Source of the DNA: Epinephelus fuscoguttatus | Taxonomy: Eukaryota; Chordata; Actinopteri; Perciformes; Serranidae | Direction: 5' to 3' | Assembly: GCF_011397635.1 (NCBI RefSeq) | Contig: NC_064762.1 | Coordinates: 27,137,617 to 27,201,616 of the forward strand | Length of the DNA: 64,000 bases | In this document: one piece after another, positions 49,027-60,266 of the stretch | Layout: each line of letters opens with the position of its first letter | How positions within the stretch are numbered: position 1 is the first letter of the stretch | The notes under the pieces: model-generated | The model's input: only the letters and a program-made list of their open reading frames with translations | What the model was told of the DNA's origin: nothing | Database searches by the model: none | Program-made: the position numbers and the translations under genes

Positions 49027-51999
49027 TCACATCTGCAACTCCCAGGCCTGATAATCTGCAGGAGCTTGATCCTGGTCTCCTGCTTGCACCAAGACAGGTC
49101 CATACCTTGACGTGAGAGGGAATTAAGATGCAGATTTGAGTTTGTGAAATCCTGGCTAATTCATCTCATTCACTATGCTTCTATAGATAATATATTTCTG
49201 TTTAATATTCACTTAAAAACAATTCCAAATAACAGTGAAGTCTAGTCATGAGGTCTTACTTTGCAGCCAACCTCAGGAATTTGCGGCCTAAACAGACAAG
49301 GAGATGAGAATGAAAAGACATTAGAACAATATCAAAGCATACATTATTGGATTTTTTCAGTATTTAAATCAAAAAATGATAAATTAATAATAAAAAAAAA
49401 ACAACAGTTGAAATACATTTTTTTTCTTTTTTTTTTAAAACAATCGCTAGCATCCTTTTGTCTCATCTGTAGCCAGATTTTCAAAACTCTGAACACAATT
49501 AGGGACTGTTCTTTATTTATCAGAGGAGAGGGGTGGCTGGGGTGTGTCTTATTCTTTGTTTTTTTTGTATTGGATGGACACTATACTCATGTATACAGGC
49601 AATATGAATAACCTTATTTCCCTGTGGTTATGTAAACAGCACATCCCGAATGTGAAAAATCTCCCCAAAACCTCATAAACGGCTTATTCATGACTCCATC
49701 ACTTTTACAGTATACCGTGCAGTTATGAAAGTGTATTGTCAAAAATGCACACATTTAACAAGTTGTGCTGTGATTGACTGTGTGTTCCTCTTGGATGGAA
49801 AGCAAATGCTAGTGTCTGAAAGAATGATTTCATATTGAGTCTGCTTTGCCGTGTTTTAATAGAGTTTGTGCATTGTTTGCATTTTGAAATGTATATATGT
49901 ATATATATTTATATATAATATATATATAATATTTTGTAATCTAATTTCAAAACATAATGAAAATAATTACCCGTTTATCGACCGGCCAATAGCCATTAGA
50001 GAATAAAAGTCAGTCAGCCAACTTTTGGCCGTTTGACGCCGATGTTAACACTAATAAAATGCAGGGAATATGGTGTTTTACTTAGAAATGATGTCCTTGT
50101 GTTACTTTTTGCACTATAACCTACCTCTGTTAAATTGGCAATAATAAGAACAACTCTGGTACTGTGAACATACATGTGAATGTCTTAATTCATATAGACT
50201 TTGCATGATTATTTTATTTCCCATAGGTTTACTGCCTTTTTGCACATCATATTGTTGATTTATTTTGTGTTCAGATTGTTCATATGCTGCTTGTTCCACA
50301 CAATTTCTGATAATAAAAGTATTTGAAAATAGTAAAATGTTCTTCCTTCAGTTTATAGCACAAGTGACGTCACTCCAGATTTCAAAGGGTTAAATCATCA
50401 CACTAGGATGTTAAGCAGAAAATTTACTTTGTGGCTAATTGTGTGTTGCATGCTGTTGGTAGGATTAGTTTTAAAACGTAATCCATCATAGATTACTGAA
50501 AACATGCCCTGAAATGTAATTTGTGATATATTCCTTTAGATTACTCCCACTAGGTAATGTATTCTACAATTTTTGGATTACTTTTGGAATACTGAAGAAT
50601 CGTCTTGCTGAGCTCATTTGTCTGGGTCTCATATTTCCATGTTGAAAATACACATCAGAGTCCTTGGTGTGGATCTCCTCTGCAATTGACGTGTGGCAGC
50701 TGCACTGCACACACTTTTTAAAAAATCTGTTAATGCGATATGCCTGCCTCCTATGAATTTAACACCGTGTCTTAACACCAAGCGAGAATTGCTCTCTGTC
50801 CACACATTTCTGTTACATCATGTAAACAAACCATGTGGGCTACCTATCAGCTGTGCACCCAACTGGAGGATGTAACCACTGAAAAGATGGGCAAGTAATT
50901 TATCCATCTATGTTTTCACCCTGAAAACAGAAAACACACATTTTATATTGTGATATTTGCAGATGATGTGATGTAATACAATACAGCCAAGAGCAGGTAG
51001 CCTGGCTTGTTTTTAGCGCTGATCATGTACCAGAAACTGTCAGCCCCCTGGCCCTCCTCAAGCCAGCTACCATCATAGTTGCATTTTTGAAGTTAAATAA
51101 GAAGGTGTTTAGGAAGCTTCATTTCAGCTTCCTTGATCAGCAGCTCTTCATCCATTGCAAAGCGTTAAAATCAAGCAACAGGAATCAGTAGAAACCATTC
51201 AAGTTGGAAACAGCACAGTCAAACTGATTTTGTTGCTGACGCTCACTCGTGTTGCATTCAGTTAGGACAAAGTGTTAGAGCACATAAAACAAAAAAGTTT
51301 TCCTTTCAAGTAATCTCTTCTTAGAAACAGTAGTTATGTTCAGAATACCACAAATTTAAACTGTCTATGGAATACATTTTATTTTATTATTTTATTATAT
51401 TATTTATATTATTTTAAATACGTAAACAGTTTATGTTTTCTTTTTTTTAATCTGTATTATTATTATTATTCTCTTAGTCCTCAACCTTGGTGATGTAGGT
51501 GTGTTACGGTGTTATGGGTTTAAAAAAATCTATCCTAAGTTTAGGTAAATTGCTTGATAGCAATAGTAAAATATGTAAAACCTACTTACCAAACATTTAC
51601 TGCTTATATGGGGAACTTTACGTAAAGTAAAACCAGTACATGATGCTCTTATATTTTTATGTATTACATTTTGTTAAAGTGTTAGTTTTGTGCTTTGTAA
51701 CAAATACCACTGAGCTGCCAGTACTGAAAAATATATAGTAAAACACAGAACTTAAAACAAAAGCAAGTAAAGATTTCCAATCCGTGTGAAGTGCCCGTAA
51801 ACATCTCATAGCAGTGCTTTGTACAGCAGCTGCAACCCTGTTTGCTTAAAGTTAAAACTGAATATATGTTCAGTTGTGATTCACCTCCTTTCTTTGCTTT
51901 TCTCCAGAAGGATCTGAAACGTTTTGAGCCCCGACTGTCCACAGGTTCAGTCATGAAGACAACCAGCGTCAGCACCAGAAAGATCACAATACACCTCAT
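49027..51999 (-). CDS. Divergent, highly basic piscidin-family peptide precursor, gene 2
   Basis: Predicted 73-residue precursor from exons 51999-51885, 49287-49260 and 49105-49027 (minus strand). The phases (1 then 2) match genes 1 and 3, and the frame stays open to the TGA at 49029-49027. Residues 1-22 are the family signal peptide (MRCIVIFLVLTLVVF, then MTEPVDS). The mature part begins RGSKRFRSFWRKAKKG and continues GRKFLRLAAKYGPVLV. About 12 of the first 26 mature residues are Lys or Arg, and the Phe-Phe/His start of typical piscidins is missing. The C-terminal part, QAGDQDQAPADYQAWELQM, is a Gln/Asp-rich acidic propiece like that of classical piscidins. Exon 2 is 24 nt shorter than in genes 1 and 3. 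Intron 2 is about 2.6 kb against 0.35-0.5 kb in the others, so exons 3-4 could alternatively be the relic of a separate gene. The consistent phases favour one gene. Confidence 0.72.
49300..51884 (-). other. Intron 2 of piscidin gene 2 (long), with AT repeat and a possible 3' UTR relic
   Basis: No coding sequence was recognised here. It holds a poly-A/poly-T-rich part (49390-49440), an AT dinucleotide tract (about 49888-49935) and, at about 51090-51190, a weak match to the 3' untranslated regions of genes 1 and 3 (CATCCATTGCAAAGCGTTAA). That match might be the relic of a lost piscidin copy, or chance. Confidence 0.45.
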
Positions 52000-52093
52000 C
52001 CTGAAAAACAAGAACACATCACAGCAGTCACATTCAGAATCAGCTAGCTTCATTAGACTTCATTAAAGCAATATATAGAATTTTACTGCTTAC

Positions 52094-52195
52094 CTTTCCA
52101 CAGACTGAGCATCAGAGAGAGCAAAGAGAGCAGTGTGAGATCTACAGGTGATGTGAACCTCTGAGCCTCACTGTTGAGGTACCTGCCTCTTTATA
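52094..52195 (-). promoter_or_regulatory. TATA box and non-coding exon 1 of piscidin gene 2
   Basis: TATAAAG on the minus strand at 52195-52189. Exon 1 ends at 52094 before a GTAAGC donor, and its last bases (CTCAGTCTGTGGAAAG) match the exon 1 ends of genes 1 and 3. The segment 52140-52196 aligns with 46020-46080 of gene 1 (GATCT-CAGG-GATGTGAA), so the promoters are paralogous. Confidence 0.6.
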
Positions 52196-52729
52196 GGGAC
52201 AGAAATCTATGAATTTTCTCAGACTACACTTTTCATTTAGTAATATTGTATTTTTCATTGTATTTTGCAACATCAAGCTGTCTAGACACATTACAAAATA
52301 TTGATCTAATCGCAATTTCCAATCCCACTTCTACAAATTTAAGGTTTTTGAGGTGTGCGAACGTGATGTTTGTCTTCTGTTAGACAACAGGCCAATTTAA
52401 CTCTTACTAAATACATTTGAAAAACAGCCCTAATATGGTGGTAGAATGATGTTGACAGTCACACACATAAAAAAAATACAGGCTCGCTTGTTGGCATCAT
52501 AGGATGGGTTCACAATTTTGCAACTCCTAAAAGAATGGTCAGCTACCTGTATGTACAATGAAACAGGTTTTGGATATTGTAATTGTTCCTTCTGTCCACA
52601 CTGGCTATTCAGATATCCCTTCCTAAAGTGACCAATGTTTTCTGGTGACGGTTGTGAACGTTTCTGCAAGCCAAGGATATGTTACATTTGAATGCTATTA
52701 TGTAGTAGAAACATTGAAACTAACATGTA

Positions 52730-53830
52730 GTTTTGTTAAAGCACAAAAACCACTTGGTTATGGTTAGGAAAAGATCATGTTTGGACTTAAAATACCCAGT
52801 TTGAAAGGCACAATCCCAGCAGGAGAAGTAGTGCTGTGTTGGTAAAAAACAGCAGCACTGTCCCTGTGAATGGGTCGCAACAAAACACCCATGTTTGGAG
52901 CCTAAAACGGCAATGGAAAACACTGACAGTTTGCTGGAAAACAGCCATGAGTGAAGCCTAAAAGGTAATGGAAACAACGCAATGACACATCACAACGCAG
53001 CCGGTTTAGTTGTTTGTTGGTCTGCACTGTGGTCTGCAGCTTGACAGCCATCTCGCCTAGTTGACACTCACCATCCCCCTCCACCTCCTGACGCCTGTAC
53101 TGCGATGCCAGTTTAGCTTCCCCAGGATATCTTCTCGTTATCAGGTTTGACTAACCCTAACATTGGCCAATAACGGCTACTACAAAACTGGTTATCAACT
53201 AGTTCAGTCAGCTCTGGGTTTTCCTATCCAGCCAGGAGTGCGTTCATGTGAAAGAGGCAGGGGTGTCAATTACGAGCGACATCATCAGAACCATGAATGA
53301 AGTAGGCTACTTCATATCATATGAGATGAAACGGTACCCAAAGTGTGACTGCAAGACAGTAAAATGTCAGTGGCATTAGAAGTAAACGATACTCTGTAAT
53401 CTAATAACTGAAATGTAGAAATATTGAAAATACTATCCAAAAAGTCCGCGTTGTGTCGCAACATTAGTTTAGTTGGATGATGATAAACATGTCACATACA
53501 ACACCGTTAAGTAATGACAGACTGTTTCTGCTGCTTAAGTAAAGGGTATTAAATAATAACAATAGACAGGCCTACTCTTTTTTACCTGACACTCCGAACT
53601 TTTGTCCATGGATACTTTTTCCTTCGGTGATCTGATTGGTCAGATGTTCAGCATAAGTTGCCACAATGATTTATCCTGACAGAGAACCAGCTTAGTGGTA
53701 CTGAAAACTCAGCGTTAACCCTGAAGTTACCTTGCTAACTCCAAATCCTGCTTCGTAGTACTGGCCTCTGGTCATGTATTAAATCACTTTAGAAACGTTG
53801 ATATGATTCGTATGAAATGTGCCAATGTAA
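52730..53830 (+). repeat. Dispersed repeat (same family as 3.1-3.4 and 31.7-32.5 kb)
   Basis: Shares CAAAACACCCATGTTTGGAG with 3275 and with the minisatellite monomers at 31.7 kb. It also shares GGTCTGCAGCTTG (also at 32365) and the end block ACTTTAGAAACGTTGATATG (compare 32463). The repeated short frames here are repeat sequence, not genes. Confidence 0.7.
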
Positions 53831-55678
53831 GGTATTCATGGGCCTGTGCGGAGACTTGCGTTACCATTTTATGAAGGTCAGCAAGAATGATCAAGGTCAT
53901 ACTGATACATCGAACAATATTGTCCTTATGTTTACATACCTGTTTGTTTCCGTGAGAATTTCAGCAGCATAGCTGGTATGTTGTTACTTTTGGACTTTTT
54001 CTTAACAATGGTCCTAACCATTTAGAAACTGGATTTACAGTGTATTGCCTGTAAAGGAATCACTCTCTATACCTGGATTATGTTCCAATATTTTATTTTA
54101 TTTTTTTCACAATACACTTATAACATCAGAATATTCTTACATAAAATTCTTCAAAGAGTTGAAAGGTCATTGCTCTCTACAAAGGTGTACTTGCATTATT
54201 ATGACATTGTATTATCATTCTATCAGTGGCATAAAATCCACGAAATCGGTGCCTTTTCAACTTTGAAAACTTCAAATTTAATTTAGATTTAATTGCTATT
54301 TTTTTTAAGTAGCCAGGGATTAAAGGCAGTTAAAAGTTACAAGAAATTGTATTGTGCCATCTCAGGCTGTGGAATTTCATATTTTGTACAGTTTTGACAA
54401 TTGTTCGATTTAATGTCGTGATAGTTTTGTCAACCCTGTTACTGACCTAAGTATGAATATATCTAATATTCCTAGTTATAAATATGCAGTTATGTCAAAT
54501 CTGGAATGTACCATTATTTTGCAAAGTTGTTTTTTTTTTTTTTTTGTTGTGTAGCCTAACAGGGTTGACATGAAATCACGGGAAACTGATAAATTGATAT
54601 TTATTTAAAAAAAAAAATATATTTTTACCAAAATTACTGTTTAACAAAAAGATCAGTTTTAAAACATGTTAATGTGAACATTTTAACATTATGCCTACAT
54701 TTTATGAATGAAAAGTCTTGCTGAAGTACAATAATCATGGCAAGGGACAGGCCAAAGACCTCGCCCCTCATCAGCATAAAAGTAATTTTAATAATTTAAA
54801 ATAATGTCATATTTAGGACAGAAGACAAAGTAATGTTGTGATTAAATTACATAATTATTGTTATGGAGATTTTATGACTTGGGACCCAAAATTCACCGAA
54901 TCCCAAGATCCTTTATAACATTTTTTATTCCAATTCTTTCGGGAACTAAATATCATCCAACAGCAGTAGTTATTGTGTCCTTGTATGTAGCCTCTTTGTG
55001 GTTTGCACAACCATATCAGGCCAACTTTTTCCTCTGGCACATGGTCTAAGTGATGTGAGCCTGATAGACGACCCTCAATTTGTGAAAAAATACATTCCCA
55101 AGTTAATGTGACACTTGAATCAGTCTGAGCTAAACAAATAAAGTGGCCATTTTAAGTTCCACAGAACTTGAGCAACAGCTCACATTTAGTGATAGGGGCT
55201 TCATTACAACAAATCATTTGAAAAGAAAACTGACATGAAGTTTTGGCAGCGAAAGTAAGGATTTTTTAGAAGATACTTAGTAACTGTTGGCATCTAAAGT
55301 TAGTTGTAAGTGCACATGACTACACAGCTTGAATACCAGCAGGTGTTTTTACTTATGTTGCCTAATTAGACCTCTTCTCCAGACAGTGTGGGCAGAGTCA
55401 CCTCCCTCACCCCTCTGTTGGTTTTGTTGCATCTGTTGGGGTGGCACCACTTACCCTGCTATCAGTCTTAAGCCCGATTCGGATGGGATTAGTTTTACAT
55501 AGGTACGTGGGGTAAAGTAATAATTGCCAGAGATTTTAGTCCCGTCCAAATGTGCCATAATCATTACCGCACAATGTCAGTAAAAATTACCGCGACTTTT
55601 ACCTTCTGTAAATGCTCCGGGAAAATTACCTCGGGTAGTACTAATCCCATGCAAATAGTGCTTTATAAGTATACAGAG
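53831..55678. other. AT-rich intergenic DNA between genes 2 and 3
   Basis: No gene recognised. It has poly-T (54531-54545) and poly-A tracts. About 55465-55665 looks like a MITE-type fragment (AGCCCGATTCGGATGGGATT near its left end, ACTAATCCCATGCAAATAG as its inverted right end) directly abutting the hAT target site. Confidence 0.45.
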
Positions 55679-56722
55679 TAGGGGTGTAACAGTACACAAA
55701 AATCTCGGTTCAGTATGTACCTCGGTACACAAGTCACGGTTCGGTTTTTTTTTTCGGTACAGTAATGAAAAAAAATAGACAAATATTAAATATCTTTTAC
55801 TTATTGGTAACCTTATTAAAACATACCACCAAAGCAGTTAACTCTTTTTACACATTTTTTTGAAAGAAACAAATATATATAAAATCCTGCTTTTTCACAT
55901 TGTTTGAATGAAAATAGAAATATAAGAGTGAAAAATAAAATCCTGCTGTTTTTTTAACTCATTTTTTGAATGTAAAATATAAATATACATTTCTGCTTTA
56001 ACAGTTTTACTCAATTAAAATAAAAAGTATAGTGCAGCTGGTCAGCTTTAAAGCCTGCTCAGATTCAGTTTTACTAGGAACTTACTTAGCTTTCCCACTT
56101 TGTTAAAGTGCAGTAAACAAAACATGCTTATATCTAAAGTGCAGCTTAAACAATTTTACTCACCTCCAATGGCGTTGGGTATTTTTTTAGCGCGATGGTC
56201 AGGGAAACGCTCTTTCTTTTTAAACGACAACGATATCGTAGTTTGCACCAGATTGCTTTTTCTAGTCATGCCGGTTAATGTTCAAACTCGGATGGTGTCG
56301 CTTTAGATGTGTTAGCATGTTAGACGTGTTTCCAAGTACATACCCGACCACTGTTCTGCAGTGTCGGCACACTGCTTTTGTCTTGTCCACTTGTTTATTT
56401 CCATCTTCGTATTTTACCCTGAAACCAAAGTGTTCCCAAACGGAGGACTTAAGGTTTGCGGGTGGGTTTTCAGGTTCGTCAGGCTCACTTGCCATGTTGT
56501 CAAAATGCGAGAATGCGCTGCACAAAGTGAAAGCGGAGACTTACGGGACTCGGTCCGTCACTCAATTATGTCCGTCGGGGAACTAGATATTTTAAATGGT
56601 TCGGCTCGCAAAAACAGAATTAAAATAATATCCTGCGCCCAATAATTCGGTACAGGGTCGAGCCGAACCGAAAGTCGCGTACCTAACGGTTTGACACAAA
56701 TACATGTACCGTTACGGCCCTA
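55679..56722 (-). mobile_element. hAT transposon with BED zinc-finger exon (internally deleted)
   Basis: A 1044-bp element with inverted ends starting TAGGGGTGTAAC and TAGGGCCGTAAC, flanked by a perfect 8-bp target-site duplication ATACAGAG (55671-55678 and 56723-56730), diagnostic of hAT. On the minus strand 56495-56262 encodes 77 residues with a BED finger: SSVWEHFGF, CRHC, then HLKRHH as zinc ligands, as in ZBED-type hAT transposases. No catalytic RNase-H-like part remains, so it is non-autonomous. Confidence 0.9.
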
Positions 56723-56755
56723 ATACAGAGTTTTAGTGACATCATTTTCCCTTGA

Positions 56756-56817
56756 GATCCTCTTGAGACCCTGTGTCCTCATGTGTGGACATGAGGACAC
56801 AGGGTCTCAAGAGGATC
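56756..56817. repeat. Perfect 28-bp inverted repeat (hairpin) with 6-base loop
   Basis: Arms 56756-56783 and 56790-56817 are exact reverse complements (GATCCTCTTGAGACCCTG and on to CTCATG), with loop TGTGGA. A further direct copy of TGTCCTCATGTGTGGACAT follows at 56821-56839. In the duplicated copy only the right arm survives (about 62882-62910). Confidence 0.9.
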
Positions 56818-57730
56818 ATGTGTCCTCATGTGTGGACATTTTGGGGTTAACTTGACCTTATACTTTGTTCTGATTAACTTAGACCTGCTGTCCTCATTAA
56901 TGGACACTATTTTGTGCCATCTTATGGTAGTCCAACCACAACGCACTAAACCATGTAAAAACAAAATGGCAGCCATCTCTGCCAAGTCAGTCTGCAGCCG
57001 ATCCCACACAAAAGTGGACAAGGTCCAAAACCTGATCACATTTTATGGTTGAAACTATTATTTATGATTATTAATGTTTGTAGTTTGATACAGCAACACA
57101 TTTAACCAATATTAGTGACAGTTATAAGACGCTGCAAATTAGAAAACACTTGTGTGAAGACATTTAGATGTTATTATTGTCTCATTTGAGGACATTGGGA
57201 CTTTATGATCATTGACAATGTTGACAATGTGTTAAGGTTTTTATTCATATTAACTGGGTCCTACTGATCCCAAATAGCTAGAAAAAAATAAAAAATGCTT
57301 ACTGAGCAAAATATCTGGTCTCAGCGGGTTAAAAATAACGCTTACAAAATAACAGTCCTTCAATCACATGTGCTTGGTCACTGCTGAGTGGAAAATTGTG
57401 AATTCATCCCTTTTGACCACATTGTGATTAAAATGAATCTTTGTAATTGGGAATGATTAAAGTAGCAGTAAATATTTTGGCTGATTTCTATATTTTAAAA
57501 AATCCAAATGTAAAAACCTTCTTTTTTTTGACAAAAGCATCAACTGTGCTTCCTCTCTTAAATCCAAAGACTTGTGCTGCTTAATAAGAGACACAAGCTC
57601 ACTCAAAGTGATTGTTTTATAAACTCATTCCACCAAACACACATTGTTTTAAACATCTATTCTACCAAAGTTATGTAAATATTTACATAACTTGCAAAAA
57701 AACTACAAAGCAGACATGGCCTTTTACACA
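56818..57730. other. Spacer downstream of gene 3, no gene recognised
   Basis: AT-rich sequence shared with 62911-63820. It ends in repeat-like TCTCAGCGGGTTAA near 57318-57331. The short minus-strand frame at 57039-56779 starts in this spacer and runs across the palindrome, and it has no recognisable family. Confidence 0.5.
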
Positions 57731-57732
57731 AC

Positions 57733-57738
57733 TTTATT
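57733..57738 (-). promoter_or_regulatory. Poly(A) signal of piscidin gene 3
   Basis: AATAAA on the minus strand about 186 bp past the gene 3 stop, in the conserved 3' block GCTGAATAAAGTTGTG. Confidence 0.7.
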
Positions 57739-57923
57739 CAGCAGGGCAGCTTGCAATATTTAGCAATTTTAAATGTTTAAAACCAAATTGTAGCTGTGCC
57801 AAAAATAACTACATCTGAAGTAGTTTATACAAACTCCACAACAGGTTTGTTAACTCATGTTTTTGTTTCTTGCTTTGCAAAGCAGAACGCTGTGGCTCAG
57901 ATCTTCCCTTTGATTGAACAGAT

Positions 57924-58958
57924 TCATTTCTGCCAGTATGGCGGAGTTCCATTGTCCACTTCGTTTCCTCCACCCCTAGTTAGAGAGAGGAATCAAAGAA
58001 TTTAATAAGTGGATAACCTCGCAATATTTTTTCAAGCGATAGTTACAGAATTCCACTGATTCCAGTTTCTTGAATAAATCTGCTTTACTTCCCGGTACAC
58101 TCTAAAAAAAAAAAAACGTAACACTGCAACTTAATTTATGAAGTTGGTTAAAATCAAAACATTTTTAGACATTTTTGATTTGATTTTTAAATAGCTGGAT
58201 ATAATAAGGTGTGTAAAGATGTCTCGGTGAAATAATGATGGGTATGTCTCACTGTCATTTTGTAGATCAAATGAATCAGTTAGTGAGAGTAATCACATAA
58301 ACCAGGTGACCCGGTAATAGATAATTACACACTCTTCTTGAATTTGTTGTGAGGTTTAAAGTTTTTTGTTTTTTTTTTAACTCATTGATATCAGTAAGTA
58401 ATAGTCAGTGCTTACCCTTGATCCATCTTGCGCTGCTTAGACAAGGCTCTGTGTGCTAAACAGACAAAAAGATGTAATTGACGTAACATAATTATATTAT
58501 CTTGTTATCACAGTCTATGAATTTATTCATATTGGAATGTTTGAAATAATAAGCAACACAGAAGCTCTCTTTACTTATGTTTAGGGTTAGTGCTTTGCAG
58601 TAAACACAGCTGAGATGCAAGGACTAAAGAAAGACTTAGCATATATTGGAGCTGTAGTTGTATATATTTATGCATAATTTATACCAGATTGTTGTTGATG
58701 TCAGGTTAGGGTTACGCTAATAGAAAACATAGTGCAGAGCAAATGATGTTCTCTATTAGCCTAATGAGGAAGTGAGGTCTATCTGTTGAAGTTAACACAG
58801 ATGCGCACTTGTGATTTACCTCTCCATCCCTGCCTGGCACCCCTGAATACAGCCTTGGCCCCTCTCCAGATAGATTTTAAGTGTCTAAAAAAACACTCCC
58901 CGGGTTCGGCCATGAGGACGACCAGCGACAGCACCAGAAAGATCATAACAAACTTCAT
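57924..58958 (-). CDS. Piscidin-family antimicrobial peptide precursor, gene 3 (piscidin-4/5-like)
   Basis: Spliced 76-residue precursor from exons 58958-58820, 58455-58416 and 57975-57924 (minus strand). Exon lengths (139, 40 and 52 coding nt) are identical to gene 1, as are the intron phases (1, 2). Residues 1-22 are the signal peptide ending AEPGEC. The mature part starts [20 protein letters not shown] and goes on with [14 protein letters not shown], an Arg-rich amphipathic helix with Phe-Phe and His near the N-terminus. This matches the piscidin-4/5-like class of sea bass and croakers. The C-terminal tail is Gly-rich, then weakly acidic ([14 protein letters not shown]). It is expected to be a secreted membrane-active peptide of innate immune cells. 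An upstream in-frame ATG exists in intron 1, but the exon 2 acceptor (CAG just before GATGAAG) excludes it. Confidence 0.9.
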
Positions 58959-58981
58959 CCTGAAAAGCAAAACACATTTAG

Positions 58982-59036
58982 ATAAGATAGCTAGATAAGA
59001 TAGATAGCTAGATAGGTAGGTAGGTAGGTAGGTAGG

Positions 59037-59076
<40 letters not shown>
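58982..59076. repeat. GATA/GGTA tetranucleotide microsatellite in intron 1 of gene 3
   Basis: Runs of TAGA, then TAGG (about 59014-59037), then TAGA again, lying 24 bp upstream of the exon 2 start. Confidence 0.95.
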
Positions 59077-59190
59077 ACGACAATGTAACAAGACTACATG
59101 TCGTAACATTTCTAAAATGTCAATTGATATAACTTATCCTAATGACTTTGCATTAAGTAAAGCAAAATGAAAATGAAATATTAACTTTAC

Positions 59191-59288
59191 CTTCTGACAG
59201 ACTGATAGTCAAAAGACTGTTGTCAAGTTGCAGCTGTGGTCTCAACAGTTGATGTGAATTGTTGTTATACCCCACAGTTGTGATATAA
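59191..59288 (-). promoter_or_regulatory. Putative core promoter and non-coding exon 1 of piscidin gene 3
   Basis: Exon 1 ends at 59191 before a GTAAAG donor, and its end (GACTATCAGTCTGTC) matches genes 1 and 2. The best-placed TATA-like sequence is the weaker TTATAT at 59288-59283; another, TATAAC, lies at 59269-59264. A CTCAGTATTA block near 59322-59331 corresponds to one upstream of gene 1. Exact start sites cannot be read from sequence alone. Confidence 0.45.
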
Positions 59289-59299
59289 GATCATTTCAA

Positions 59300-60039
59300 G
59301 TGGGTGGGACAAACGTCACTTTCTCAGTATTAGTGTGAAACAGCCTATTACTGTATGATTTGTTTCACCATATTCTTCAAGCCACAAAACAGTGGTTAGA
59401 TTCAAAATCAACTTCCCTATATGAGGATACTTTGTCAACTGAACAAACTGGTTTTTACATTGCTTTGATATTATTGTTATGCTGGTGCACACAGGGTCGT
59501 GTCATGGTCCAAACATGAATCCATAGTTTACACAGACAAAGTACACTGATTCTACTCCTGGAGACACAAATGTGCTATTTAGATAAAGTTGACTTGACAT
59601 TTTTATGCCTCCACGCTGATAACAGCCAGAGGCATCATGTTTTTGGTTTGTCTGTTCCATTTTTTTGAACGTGCTATCTTGGGAACACCTTCTCTTCTAA
59701 TTTGGCACAAACATCAACTTGGACTTGGATGAACTGATTAGAGTTTGGTGGTCAAAGGTCAAGGTCACTGTGACCTCAGAAAACATGTTTTTGGTCATAA
59801 CTCAATAAATTATCGACTAATTCTACTAATTCAACTACTCAACTAATCATACATGTCAATATAGTGATAATTTGTATTTTGCCAAAAAATAAACCTAATA
59901 TCTCTTATTAAATTATTAAATTCCTTCAAAGTCTTCACTGTATTAGTCTGGACAGACATGGATGTAAACAGCAGCTCGACTGACTGGCAGAAGGTTTCAG
60001 CACATTTTTGCTCGGTCAAATAATTGGAAAAAAAAAGGA
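59300..60039. other. Intergenic DNA upstream of gene 3
   Basis: No gene seen. 59590-59830 resembles a dispersed fish repeat (TGCCTCCACGCTGATAACAG and TCAAGGTCACTGTGACCTCA), family not assigned. Confidence 0.4.
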
Positions 60040-60266
60040 GGTGGCACGGTGGTGCAATGGTTAGCATTGCTACTTCGAACCCAGACTGTGGGTGTTCGAA
60101 CCTCAGGGTGGGGGAGCCCTTCTGTGTGGAGTTTGCATGTTCTTTCTGTGTCAGCGTGGGTTTTCTCTGGGGACTCCAGCTTCCTCCCACAGTCCAAAAA
60201 CATGCAGGTTAATTAGTGACTCTAAATTGACCGTAGGTGTGAGTGTGAATGGTTGTCTGTCTCTCT
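60040..60266 (+). mobile_element. tRNA-headed SINE, 5' part (interrupted)
   Basis: Starts GTGGCACGGTGGTGCAATGG (A-box-like) with a B-box-like GTTCGAACCTC near 60093-60103, then the body also found at 13230-13600 in opposite orientation. It is interrupted at 60266 by a DNA element; the body resumes at 61400. Confidence 0.75.

Larger units (their letters stand above)
56115..57907. repeat. Tandem segmental duplication, left copy
   Basis: This segment recurs as 62309-64000. It starts inside the hAT element, covers its BED-finger end, the palindrome region, unique spacer and the 3' untranslated region of gene 3. The offset is 6194 bp at the left end and 6093 bp at the right end because the right copy has lost about 100 bp around the palindrome. 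Other differences are scattered single bases, so the duplication is young. Confidence 0.9.

Noticed and set aside
51560-51640. Alternative exon 3 for gene 2 near 51.6 kb
   Set aside because: A donor-like GTAAGT exists, but the exon it would close has the wrong phase and no similarity to the family.
51682-51884. Extension of the gene 2 peptide through ESQLNIYSVL
   Set aside because: Intron read-through past the GTGAAT donor.
56818-57331. piggyBac-like element suggested by GGGTTAA ends
   Set aside because: A TTAA lies at the right end, but no matching inverted left end could be found.
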